Below, piece after piece: positions 1 through 5,848 of a stretch of 5,848 nt of DNA (position 1 is its first letter; the number at the start of each line of letters is the position of its first letter). The stretch is from Deltaproteobacteria bacterium (GTDB lineage: Bacteria > Desulfobacterota > DSM-4660 > Desulfatiglandales > B25-G16): contig JAFDDS010000068.1 in the NCBI GenBank assembly GCA_019310745.1, positions 1 to 5,848 of the forward strand, given 5' to 3'. The translations under genes were made by a program, and so were the position numbers. Under the pieces are notes generated by a model. It made no database searches. It saw only the letters and a list, made by a program, of their open reading frames with translations, and was not told the origin of the DNA.

Positions 1-420
1 ATACGATTCAGCGAAAAGGGCCTGAGGGCGATGGGTCGCGTGGCCGCAGGAAATACAGGGATTCGTCTTGCAGATAAGGATCAGGTGGTGAGCATAGAGA
101 TCTTAAACGAGGGCGCAACCATACTCACCATTACAGAAAATGGCTATGGCAAGAGGACAGACACAAGAGAGTACAGAGCGCAACATAGAGGTGGCAAAGG
201 TGTCTTTTCAATAAAGACATCAGAAAGAAATGGCCCTGTAGTAAGCGCTAATCAGGTAGCAGAGAATGACGAATTGATGATTCTATCAGGAAAAGGGAAG
301 ATTATTAGAATAAAAACATCTGACATTTCTGTTATAGGGCGGCATACGCAAGGGGTAAAGCTGATAAATCTCGAAACACCTGAAAAGGTGGTAGCTGTAG
401 CCAGATTGATAGAAACGTAG
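1..420 (+). CDS. gyrA: DNA gyrase subunit A, C-terminal end (5' truncated by window edge)
   Basis: The reading frame is open from base 1 to the TAG at 418-420, so this is the last about 139 codons of a gene that begins outside the window; the ATG at 31 is internal. The product is the C-terminal beta-pinwheel of the gyrase A subunit, which wraps DNA so that the GyrA2GyrB2 complex can introduce negative supercoils using ATP. Visible signatures are an IRFSEKGLRAMGR stretch at the start, a GIRL turn, the GyrA-box-like QHRGGKG (bases 180-200), SIKTSERNG, and the ISVIGRHTQGVKLI blade seen near the end of GyrA proteins. The protein stops directly after the last blade (ARLIET), so it lacks the acidic tail of E. 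coli GyrA. ParC is the main alternative, but the GyrA box and the MGR and GIRL motifs favour GyrA. gpsA follows 11 bases downstream, suggesting co-transcription. Confidence 0.95.
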   Translation: MRFSEKGLRAMGRVAAGNTGIRLADKDQVVSIEILNEGATILTITENGYGKRTDTREYRAQHRGGKGVFSIKTSERNGPVVSANQVAENDELMILSGKGKIIRIKTSDISVIGRHTQGVKLINLETPEKVVAVARLIET

Positions 421-431
421 AGGTGGTAACA

Positions 432-1383
432 ATGGTCAAAATCGGTGTCGTGGGCGGAGGTAGTTGGGGTACCACCATAGCAAATCATATGGCCCTTAAA
501 GGCATTAATGTGGATCTATGGGTGAGGGAAGAGGATGTATATAGCCAGATTAAGGAAAAAAGAATAAATGAGACATTTTTGCCAGGAATAACACTTTCCA
601 AGGCAATAAGGCCTGTTCAATCATTGAAAGAGGTAAGCAGGGAAAAAGATTTTTTATGTATCGTTGTCCCTTCTCATTTTAGTGGGGACAAAGGGCATAG
701 AGAATGAAACCCTTATGACTATGTCTCAGGTAGTTGCATCTGTATTGCCTGGAGATTGGGGTGATACGTTTGCATGCCTTTCCGGGCCAAGCTTTGCTCG
801 AGAGGTCTGTCATAAACACCCAACAGCTGTAACCCTTGCATCCAGAAACAAAGAATTATCTATTTATTTACAAGAGCTATTTTCTACTGACTATTTCAGG
901 GTTTATACAACGCAAGATGTGATAGGTGTAGAGCTTGGAGGGGCACTCAAGAATGTAATAGCGATCGCTGCAGGCATATCAGATGGCCTCGGCTTTGGCT
1001 TTAATGCAAGAGCAGCTTTATTAACGAGAGGCTTGGCTGAAATAACAAGACTCGGCGTTTCTATGGGTGCACAACCATTAACCTTTGCAGGACTGGCAGG
1101 TATAGGTGATCTCATTTTAACCTGTACAGGGGATTTGAGCAGAAACAGAACGGTTGGATTAAAGATCGCCGAAGGTATTTCTGCTAAGGAGATTGTTTCT
1201 GGCATGAAGATGGTTGCTGAGGGAATAAAGACATCACTGTCTGCCTATAATTTAGCAAAAAAGATGGGTGTAGAAATGCCTATCATAACAGAAGTTTACA
1301 ATGTTATTTACAACGGAAAAGACCCGAAGAAGGCTGTTAAGGATTTAATGACAAGAGAGCTTAAGGTAGAACTTACTCTGTAA
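432..1383 (+). pseudogene. gpsA: NAD(P)-dependent glycerol-3-phosphate dehydrogenase, frame broken by an internal deletion
   Basis: GpsA reduces dihydroxyacetone phosphate to sn-glycerol 3-phosphate, the backbone of phospholipids, in the cytoplasm. The first part (432-677 before the break) carries the Rossmann start VGGGSWGTTIA and reaches the conserved VVPSH, then runs out of frame to a TGA at 705-707. Family similarity resumes in the +1 frame at about 676 (ILVGTKGIE) and continues to the TAA at 1381-1383. That part has SGPSFAREV, the GVELGGALKNVIAI segment with the catalytic lysine, NARAALLTRGLAE, and AGIGDLILTCTGDLSRNR. In E. coli and B. subtilis GpsA 22 residues separate VPSH (VPTK) from TKG (SKG). 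Here only 10 bases remain, so about 56 bases are missing, which also explains the frame change. Restoring them gives 335 residues, a normal GpsA length. The start at ATG 432 has an AGAGG ribosome site about 8 bases upstream; GTG 423 is less likely. Family identity is firm. Whether the break is biological or an assembly error is open. Confidence 0.9.
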
Positions 1384-1607
1384 GGTATTCAGCGCCTTAT
1401 TAAGGGATGTCGATGTTGGGTGCAGCAAAGAACAGTACCGTACCAAACCAATTCAGGAGCGATCACCGTACTCTTTTGTTGAGAAATGTTTATTATTTCC
1501 CATCGGCTTGATCATTTAATGCCTATGACAAGGCACTGGCCAAAAAAGGAGGAGCGGAGAGTCTCAGTAGAAATACATTCTGTTTTCATTTGAAATAATG
1601 TGAAATT

Positions 1608-1675
1608 AGGTTTAATAACAGAGTTGATGATTTATACAATTTGATCTTAAAAATCATAAGAAATAAACCTCTGTT
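1608..1675. repeat. Inverted-repeat cluster with overlapping alternative stems
   Basis: Three pairs of 7-base inverted repeats are visible: AACAGAG (1617-1623) with CTCTGTT (1669-1675), ATGATTT (1627-1633) with AAATCAT (1651-1657), and AGGTTTA (1608-1614) with TAAACCT (1664-1670). The first two can nest into one interrupted hairpin. The third crosses the first and shares bases 1669-1670, so the two outer stems would compete or form a pseudoknot. The cluster lies beyond the 3' end of argF and may act in termination or RNA stability. No T-tract follows, and a function is not shown. Confidence 0.4.
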
Positions 1676-1693
1676 CTATGCATGACCCTTATT

Positions 1694-1711
1694 TATTATG
1701 TTAACATAATA
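1694..1711. repeat. Perfect 18-base palindrome
   Basis: TATTATGTTAACATAATA is its own reverse complement, centred between 1702 and 1703. It lies 28 bases beyond the argF stop. A perfect, loop-free AT-rich palindrome resembles a dimeric regulator's binding site more than an intrinsic terminator, but it is at the 3' side of both neighbouring genes, where an operator would be unusual. It could also be part of an argF 3' structure. No protein can be assigned to it. Confidence 0.5.
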
Positions 1712-1739
1712 CACACAATTTTAATCAGCATTATAGTGA

Positions 1740-2741
1740 CTAACTCCTTAAAGTTTCAACCATAACTGCTTTTATAGTATGCACCCTGTTCTCAGCTTCA
1801 TCAAAAACAATAGATGCCTCTGATTCAAACACTTCTTCGGTTACTTCCATTCCAGCTAAGCCAAATTTCTTATAAATATTCTCCCCAATAATCGTCTCAC
1901 GATTATGGAAGGATGGCAAACAATGCATAAATTTCACATGAGGATTGCCGGTCATTTTTATAGTATCATTATTAACCTGATAGGGTTTCAATAATTCTAT
2001 TCTTTCTTTCCATGCCTTTTCTGGCTCACCCATTGAAACCCAGACATCTGAACAAAGAAAGTCACAATCTTTTACACCTTCTCTCAAAACATGGGTTACT
2101 AATAGTTGTGCTCCGGTTTTCTTAGCTATCGTTTTTGCCTCTTTTACTAATTCTTTGTTGGGCTGAACCTTTTCAGGCGCAACAGAGCGAAAATCCATCC
2201 CCATTTTTGCAGCACCTATCAATAGTGAATTGCCCATATTGTTTTTTGCATCACCTACATACGCAAACTTCACCTGATTCAAAGGCTTGTCAGAATATTC
2301 CATCATTGTCAAAAAATCTGCAAGAACCTGAGTCGGATGGTATTCATTTGTGAGGCCATTCCATACAGGGATACCTGTATATTTTCCCAACTCCTCAACT
2401 ATTTCTTGTCCAAAACCACGATATCCAATGCCGTCATACATTCTGCCAAGCACTCTCGCAGTATCTTTGATTGATTCTTTTTTGCCAATTTGAGAGCCTG
2501 ACGGGTCAAGATATGTTACCCTTGCTCCCTGGTCATAGGAAGCCACCTCAAAAGCACATCTGGTCCTGGTCGATGCTTTTTCGAACACTAAGGCTATATT
2601 TTTTCCTGTTAATGTGGGCTGCTCGTTTCCTGCGTATTTTGCTTTTTTCAAATCAGCAGAAAGATCCAGTAAAAATTGAATTTCTTCAGGGGTAAAATCC
2701 AATAACTTCAAAAAATTTCTATTTTTTAAATGATACGCCAC
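1740..2741 (-). CDS. argF: Ornithine carbamoyltransferase
   Basis: The enzyme transfers the carbamoyl group from carbamoyl phosphate to L-ornithine to make L-citrulline, in the cytoplasm as a trimer or trimer assembly. At 333 residues it matches the normal length and aligns without gaps of note to E. coli ArgI/ArgF. Motifs in order are the carbamoyl-phosphate loop STRTR (57-61), GPSGSQIG-like DPSGSQIG (79-86) with [22 protein letters not shown] (135-138), the ornithine-binding DVWVSMG (232-238), catalytic HCLPSFHN (273-280, Cys 274), and a terminal [11 protein letters not shown]. The start is GTG at 2739-2741: an AAAGGGG-type ribosome site lies about 6 bases upstream and no in-frame ATG is available nearby. 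A relic of a cyclic-DPG-synthetase-like gene ends 46 bases upstream on the same strand, so argF was probably the distal gene of an operon. The sequence belongs to the E. coli-like class that includes both biosynthetic ArgF and catabolic ArcB; argG about 1.8 kb away favours biosynthesis, but the direction is not settled. Confidence 0.96.
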   Translation of the reverse strand: MAYHLKNRNFLKLLDFTPEEIQFLLDLSADLKKAKYAGNEQPTLTGKNIALVFEKASTRTRCAFEVASYDQGARVTYLDPSGSQIGKKESIKDTARVLGRMYDGIGYRGFGQEIVEELGKYTGIPVWNGLTNEYHPTQVLADFLTMMEYSDKPLNQVKFAYVGDAKNNMGNSLLIGAAKMGMDFRSVAPEKVQPNKELVKEAKTIAKKTGAQLLVTHVLREGVKDCDFLCSDVWVSMGEPEKAWKERIELLKPYQVNNDTIKMTGNPHVKFMHCLPSFHNRETIIGENIYKKFGLAGMEVTEEVFESEASIVFDEAENRVHTIKAVMVETLRS

Positions 2742-2787
2742 CCTTTGCCCCTTTCTTTATATAATCGAGAGTCAAGCACAAGATAAT

Positions 2788-3005
2788 TTAAAAAAGAGTT
2801 TGTCTTTTCGCGAAATCGCTTACAATTTCTTCAAGATTTGGGCTTCCAATCTCAACGAAATCATCATAGACTCTCGTGCTCGGTCTCTTGATGTCAACAA
2901 TCCTATTCAAACCTATGCGTTATACTCTTTATTGCCTCTGTAATAGGAGTTAATGTTGTGAAAATCTCTTCCAGCAGCGCCTAAAATAATGACATTTTTC
3001 CTCAC
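2788..3005 (-). pseudogene. Relic of a cyclic 2,3-diphosphoglycerate synthetase/GTPase-like gene: N- and C-terminal ends fused, middle deleted
   Basis: On the minus strand a GTG at 3003-3005, preceded by an AGGGGAT ribosome site, opens 30 codons reading VRKNVIILGAAGRDFHNINS and then YYRGNKEYNA before a TAG at 2913-2915. This closely matches the family's opening as I recall it (VIIxGAAGRDFHNFN, YFRDNxEYEVVAFTATQIP). In another frame, from 2910 to the TAA at 2788-2790, the strand reads LNRIVDIKRPSTRVYDDF and then VEIGSPNLEEIVSDFAKRQTLF. This matches the family's C-terminus (RLIxIxKPxxRVRYELxEIGxPTLEDVL). Intact members are about 430-460 residues (from memory), so over 1 kb between about 2910 and 2918 is gone, including the P-loop nucleotide-binding domain. 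The product cannot be functional. Its stop lies 46 bases before argF, the arrangement expected of a former shared operon. Family assignment rests on remembered motifs, but both ends point to the same family independently. Confidence 0.8.
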
Positions 3006-3177
3006 TATTTTTTCATCCCCTTTTTAATGTAAGCAGAGGTTCTTTCAATGGAACGTCCAGGCCAGTGCCACCAAGTTTTTTGTTTTCAGTGCATGAATTA
3101 GAAATAACATGAGGGCACAAGGACTTCCGTGGAATTTCCCTCACCTCAGCACAGGGTAGGCCCGAGTGATTGAATTG

Positions 3178-3197
3178 ATTGAAATGCCTTTTTCAAT
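3178..3197. repeat. Short hairpin in the spacer
   Basis: ATTGAAA (3178-3184) pairs with TTTCAAT (3191-3197) around a 6-base loop, and the stem can be extended outward by G-T and A-T pairs. The left arm sits in a tandem ATTGA-like run (GATTGAATTGATTGAAA). It lies about 145 bases before the start at 3342 and could be an operator or a remnant of a terminator. A role is not shown. Confidence 0.35.
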
Positions 3198-3309
3198 TGA
3201 TAAGTGTAGGAGGAAATAACTTCGGGAGTCAAGGAAAAAGATGCCAATGGTATTCTTATAACCTGCCCCAAAGAGAAATCTATCACTGGCCTTTTTCTTT
3301 TGAAAGGCA

Positions 3310-3315
3310 TATAAT
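3310..3315 (+). promoter_or_regulatory. Probable -10 element for the aspartate carbamoyltransferase gene
   Basis: TATAAT is an exact sigma-70 -10 hexamer, 26 bases before the ATG at 3342, giving a short leader that includes the ribosome site GGAGG (3332-3336). No good -35 hexamer stands 16-18 bases upstream (the sequence there is close to TGGCCT), so the promoter may be activator-dependent or the match fortuitous. Confidence 0.35.
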
Positions 3316-3341
3316 TATCTAAATTGTAACCGGAGGATTAC

Positions 3342-4406
3342 ATGAATATCTTGGACGAAAGATTCGCTGAATTTCAAAAACTTCCAACAGAGGAAAAGGT
3401 TACGTGTTTTGAGAAAAATGGGCGCCTTTTTGACATGATAATCTCTCAGCAGTTGAGTCGCGAAATTATAGACAATATCTATGATATTACAAATCATCTT
3501 CGACATATATCGGAGAGTAAGGCTGGCTCACTTTTCATGCAAAATATCCTCTGCAACAAACGAGCCATGCTCTATTTTACCCAGCCTTCATCCAGGACTT
3601 TTCTATCCTTTGATAGCGCGTGTCACATATTAGGCATTAAAACCTCCGAGATTCGCGATGTCAGTGTTTCATCAGAGGTTAAGGGTGAAAGCTATGATGA
3701 TAGCTTACGGACCTTTTCGTCGTATACTGATTTAATCATTATCAGGCATAAGGGGCAGGACCCTGCTGAACGTGCTGCCTGGCTGCTCAATACTCATACC
3801 AACCGCCCGGTCCCTGTTATTAACGGCGGTTCAGGAAGCGATCAGCATCCCACACAAGCGATACTCGATGTATATACCCTGCAAAGATCTTTCGCAAACC
3901 AGGGTGGACTCGATGGGAAAACAATTTTGATGTGCGGGGACCTTAAAAGGGGCAGAACAGTACGATCGTTAAGCTACTTGATGAAAAATTTTGAAGATAT
4001 CGAAATCATCTTTGCTTCTCCCAAGCCCTTCCAGATGAAAGAGGATGTGTGCAGTTTCCTGGAACGATATAAAATCCCGTATCATGTTGAAACTGAGGCT
4101 CTCGAAAACGTGCTTCCTAAAGCCGATGCAATTTACATGACCAGGATTCAAGATGAGCACGATACGAGTGCTGGTGATTCAAACAGGGTTGATACTTCCA
4201 GGTTTAAGCTTCGACCCTCTGACATGTCTCAAGTAAGAGCAAACGCAGTTATTATGCATCCTTTTCCGCGAAGAGATGAAATTGATGTAGCTATCGATTC
4301 TGATCCAAGGGCCATGTACTGGCGGCAGGAGCGAAACGGTATGTGGACAAGGGCGGCTTTGATCGCGTATATATTTAACGTTCACGAGGAAATACTAAAG
4401 TACTGA
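3342..4406 (+). CDS. pyrB: Aspartate carbamoyltransferase (PyrB-like catalytic chain) with N-terminal extension
   Basis: It probably condenses carbamoyl phosphate with L-aspartate to N-carbamoyl-L-aspartate, the committed step of pyrimidine synthesis. Residues matching the E. coli active site are all present: the carbamoyl-phosphate loop SSRT (83-86), Ser 110 and Lys 114 of the 80s loop (SSEVKGES), RH (135-136), HPTQ (169-172), Arg 205 in GDLKRGRTV, and Arg 268/Gln 270 in YMTRIQ, the aspartate-binding pair. It lacks the SMG and HCLP motifs of ornithine enzymes, so aspartate is the likely substrate. The usual HPLPR is HPFPR (306-310). At 354 residues it exceeds the usual about 310, mostly through about 24 extra N-terminal residues and a short insert near 55-65. 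ATG 3342 has GGAGG 5 bases upstream, which supports this start and therefore the extension. It stands alone, convergent with argG, and no pyrI or other pyr gene is adjacent. A divergent carbamoyltransferase with another amino-acid substrate is possible but less likely. Confidence 0.82.
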   Translation: MNILDERFAEFQKLPTEEKVTCFEKNGRLFDMIISQQLSREIIDNIYDITNHLRHISESKAGSLFMQNILCNKRAMLYFTQPSSRTFLSFDSACHILGIKTSEIRDVSVSSEVKGESYDDSLRTFSSYTDLIIIRHKGQDPAERAAWLLNTHTNRPVPVINGGSGSDQHPTQAILDVYTLQRSFANQGGLDGKTILMCGDLKRGRTVRSLSYLMKNFEDIEIIFASPKPFQMKEDVCSFLERYKIPYHVETEALENVLPKADAIYMTRIQDEHDTSAGDSNRVDTSRFKLRPSDMSQVRANAVIMHPFPRRDEIDVAIDSDPRAMYWRQERNGMWTRAALIAYIFNVHEEILKY

Positions 4407-4471
4407 AGGAGTGGATGAGGATGCCTGTCTCTATTAGATTGCTCCATGCCCCATGGATATGAAGAAATGTG

Positions 4472-4530
4472 GCCTGCCTCCTGGTCGCCTTTTCTATAGG
4501 CAACGGGAGGAGGGCTTCAGCCTTTTATTT
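4472..4530 (+). terminator. Hairpin terminator between convergent genes (possibly bidirectional)
   Basis: A long interrupted stem is formed by GCC (4472-4474)/GGC (4513-4515), CCTCC (4477-4481)/GGAGG (4506-4510), and GCC (4487-4489)/GGC (4499-4501), with a 9-base loop (4490-4498), one bulge and a few mismatches. It is followed on the plus strand by CCTTTTATTT (4521-4530), a weak T-tract. It starts 66 bases after the carbamoyltransferase stop and ends about 20-35 bases from the argG stop, a fitting place to stop both transcripts. Confidence 0.6.
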
Positions 4531-4551
4531 CATTTGTCATCATGTATCACC

Positions 4552-5805
4552 TCACGCGGTTTCTCTCCATTGATAGGGCTTTCTTGTTCGTAAAATACGA
4601 TTATGTGCCTTAAGCCTCATGGCGGTGATATTGATAAACCCTGAAGTGTCTATGGCATTAAATCCGCCTTCGATTTCCATGCTGGAGAGCGTTTTATCAT
4701 ACAGGGAAAAAGGTGAATTTCTTCCGATTATGGTAACATTCCCCTTATAGAGAGAGACAGAAACCTTGCCATCAATGGCTTGCTGGCTCTGATTAAAAGC
4801 GGCCATCAAAAAATCAACTTCCGGGGAAAACCAAAATCCATTATATAATAACTCTGAAAATTTGGGAATGAGACCGTCTCGTAGATGCATTACCTCCTTA
4901 TCCATGGCTATGCCTTCAAGGTCTCTGTGGGCCTTCCATAGTATGGTGCCCCCAGGTGTTTCATACACGCCTCTTGATTTTATGCCGAGGTGTCGATTTT
5001 CAACCATATCAAGACGTCCGATCCCATTTTGACTACCCAATTCATTCAAATATAGAAAGAGGTCTAAGGGTTTTTCCTTTACTGTGCCGTCATCCTTGCT
5101 AACCACCTTGATCGGGTTGCCGCCTTTAAAATAAATATCAATGATTGTCTCCCTATCCTGGGCATTTTTAGGCGAGAGTGACATCGAAAAGATATCTTCA
5201 GAAGGCCTATAATCCGGATCTTCGAGCACTCCGGCCTCATGGCTGATGTGCAATAGATTTTCATCCTCGCTATATGATTTTGCTTTGGAGGCCTTTACAG
5301 GGATGCCCCATTTTTGGGCATAATTGATTAAATCCGTCCTGCCTTTAAACTCAGAAATAAACTCCGGGTCTCTCCAGGGCGTGATGCACAGGATATTCGG
5401 GTTCAAGGCATAGCATGATAGTTCAAAGCGCACTTGGTCGTTGCCTTTCCCTGTTGCGCCATGTGAAACGATAGAGGTTTTCTCTTTCATTGCTATTTCG
5501 ACTTGTCTTTTGGCAAGAAGTGGACGGGATAGGGCTGTACCCAACAAGTATCTTCCTTCATAGGCCGCGTTTGCCCTCAGCGCAGGATAGATATAGTCTA
5601 CAATAAACTCTTCTCTCAAATCTTCAACATACACCTTCGAGGCGCCAGTCTGGAGCGCTTTATTTTCGATCGCCTCAAAATCTTCTTTTTGCCCAACGTT
5701 TCCAACAAAACAAATTACCTGGTAGCCCTTGTTCATTAGCCATTTTAAAATAACAGAGGTATCCAGCCCACCGCTATAAGCTAAAATTACCTTTTCTTTT
5801 TCCAT
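4552..5805 (-). CDS. argG: Argininosuccinate synthase
   Basis: The enzyme condenses citrulline with L-aspartate, using ATP to AMP and pyrophosphate, to give argininosuccinate, the penultimate step of arginine synthesis; it is a cytoplasmic tetramer. The protein has 417 residues, the normal length for the about 400-residue class. Motifs are the N-type ATP pyrophosphatase P-loop AYSGGLDTS (9-17), [14 protein letters not shown] (82-95), [15 protein letters not shown] (115-129) for citrulline/aspartate binding, DENLLHIS (181-188), and downstream [18 protein letters not shown] and GFINI. The NVGQKEDFE (36-44), [19 protein letters not shown] and [14 protein letters not shown] stretches resemble the form found in animal ASS1 more than the common bacterial DVGQGEE and [15 protein letters not shown] form. 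ATG 5805 has an AGGAAGG ribosome site (5814-5820) 8 bases upstream. The 43 bases upstream in the window show no clear promoter. It makes use of citrulline from the argF product nearby, although the two genes are not contiguous. Confidence 0.96.
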   Translation of the reverse strand: MEKEKVILAYSGGLDTSVILKWLMNKGYQVICFVGNVGQKEDFEAIENKALQTGASKVYVEDLREEFIVDYIYPALRANAAYEGRYLLGTALSRPLLAKRQVEIAMKEKTSIVSHGATGKGNDQVRFELSCYALNPNILCITPWRDPEFISEFKGRTDLINYAQKWGIPVKASKAKSYSEDENLLHISHEAGVLEDPDYRPSEDIFSMSLSPKNAQDRETIIDIYFKGGNPIKVVSKDDGTVKEKPLDLFLYLNELGSQNGIGRLDMVENRHLGIKSRGVYETPGGTILWKAHRDLEGIAMDKEVMHLRDGLIPKFSELLYNGFWFSPEVDFLMAAFNQSQQAIDGKVSVSLYKGNVTIIGRNSPFSLYDKTLSSMEIEGGFNAIDTSGFINITAMRLKAHNRILRTRKPYQWRETA

Positions 5806-5848
5806 ATCAATTTCCTTCCTTTTTTTAAAATCTATGCTGCCTTTTCTA

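Larger units (their letters stand above)
1384..1739. other. Convergent intergenic spacer, no gene seen
   Basis: This spacer lies between the 3' ends of gpsA and argF. Short open frames occur on both strands, for example a 24-codon frame from ATG 1518 and an open minus-strand stretch around 1395-1515, but none has a convincing ribosome site or recognisable protein. The right half is AT-rich and contains inverted-repeat structure (1608-1675 and 1694-1711, listed separately), which may serve in transcript termination of either neighbour. I see no tRNA, IS end or CRISPR-like repeat. Confidence 0.6.
3006..3341. other. Intergenic spacer with possible degraded coding sequence on the minus strand
   Basis: No recognisable intact gene is present. 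On the minus strand a 54-codon frame runs from ATG 3310 to the TGA at 3146-3148 (MPFKRKRPVIDFSLG...), without a ribosome site. An overlapping frame stays open to a TGA at 3013-3015 (ending TGLDVPLKEPLLTLKRG). That last stop lies only 7 bases before the GTG of the relic at 2788-3005, the spacing of genes in an operon, so this may be the frameshifted tail of a further lost gene. I do not recognise either peptide. The plus strand holds the leader of the carbamoyltransferase at 3342, an isolated AGGAGG at about 3208-3213 with no start codon in reach, and a hairpin at 3178-3197. Confidence 0.4.

Noticed and set aside
903..1205. Open 100-codon minus-strand frame opposite gpsA
   Set aside because: It is antisense to the conserved, catalytic part of GpsA, whose reading is clear. 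The peptide shows no family features and has no ribosome site evidence.
1381..1399. TAAGG/CCTTA stem overlapping the gpsA stop as a terminator
   Set aside because: There are only 5 base pairs with a 9-base loop and no T-tract, too weak to call.
1518..1592. 24-codon plus frame (MPMTRHWPKKEERR...) in the gpsA-argF spacer
   Set aside because: It has no ribosome site and no family resemblance, and it is short enough to be chance.
2135..2695. Plus-strand open frames of about 70 codons opposite argF
   Set aside because: They are antisense to strongly conserved ArgF sequence and are explained by its codon use.
3299..3304. TTGAAA as a -35 element for the TATAAT at 3310
   Set aside because: The spacer is only 5 bases, not compatible with a sigma-70 promoter.
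2788..3341. Riboswitch or arginine-operator (ARG box) in the leader region between the divergent argF and pyrB genes
   Set aside because: No known riboswitch core and no convincing ARG-box palindrome was found. Most of the argF-proximal part is explained by the gene relic.
3315..4385. Minus-strand open frames of about 60-70 codons opposite the aspartate carbamoyltransferase
   Set aside because: They overlap well-conserved coding sequence and have no recognisable motifs.
4421..4462. 13-codon frame (MPVSIRLLHAPWI) with AAGGAG 9 bases upstream, right after the carbamoyltransferase stop
   Set aside because: It is very short, has no recognisable product, and lies in a region that looks like a 3' untranslated stretch ahead of the terminator hairpin. 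A leader peptide would sit upstream of a gene on this strand, and none follows.
5079..5264. 61-codon frame inside argG on the same strand in another frame
   Set aside because: It is internal to an intact ArgG and has no similarity to a known product. ArgG itself shows no frameshift here.

Overview
The window is an ordinary chromosomal stretch from a bacterium of moderate-to-low GC (AT-rich intergenic DNA, roughly 40% GC by eye). Coding density is fairly low: two convergent gene pairs are separated by spacers of about 150 to 600 bases. Nothing in it is phage, plasmid, IS or CRISPR. The lineage cannot be fixed from the sequence. A gyrA-gpsA pair, a cyclic-2,3-diphosphoglycerate-synthetase-like remnant beside an ornithine carbamoyltransferase, and an argininosuccinate synthase of the form also found in animals would fit an anaerobic Gram-negative such as a deltaproteobacterium or planctomycete-like organism. 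That is inference only.

Layout. Positions 1-420 (+) hold the 3' end of gyrA. Eleven bases after its stop, 432-1383 (+) is gpsA (glycerol-3-phosphate dehydrogenase), broken by a frame change at about 678-687 where about 56 bases of the expected gene are missing. A 356-base spacer (1384-1739) with palindromic, AT-rich structure separates it from the convergent argF (ornithine carbamoyltransferase, 1740-2741, -). Immediately upstream of argF on the same strand, 2788-3005 is a gene relic. It consists of the first about 31 codons and the last about 40 codons of a cyclic 2,3-diphosphoglycerate synthetase/GTPase-like protein, joined after loss of the whole middle. The adjoining 3006-3341 has no clear gene, but it holds open minus-strand frames that may be further debris, plus the leader and probable promoter of the next gene. 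Positions 3342-4406 (+) encode an aspartate carbamoyltransferase (PyrB-like) with an N-terminal extension. It converges on argG (argininosuccinate synthase, 4552-5805, -), with a strong hairpin between the two 3' ends.

Functionally, the right-hand 4 kb is about carbamoyl phosphate and aspartate. ArgF makes citrulline from ornithine and carbamoyl phosphate. ArgG condenses citrulline with aspartate on the way to arginine. The PyrB-like enzyme uses carbamoyl phosphate and aspartate to start pyrimidine synthesis. They lie in separate, oppositely oriented transcription units, so this is a metabolic neighbourhood rather than one operon.

The points most worth a second look are the two deletions within 2.5 kb (gpsA and the cyclic-DPG-synthetase-like relic). 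They mean either real gene decay or, at least for gpsA, an assembly or sequence error. I see no evidence for a novel biological system here.
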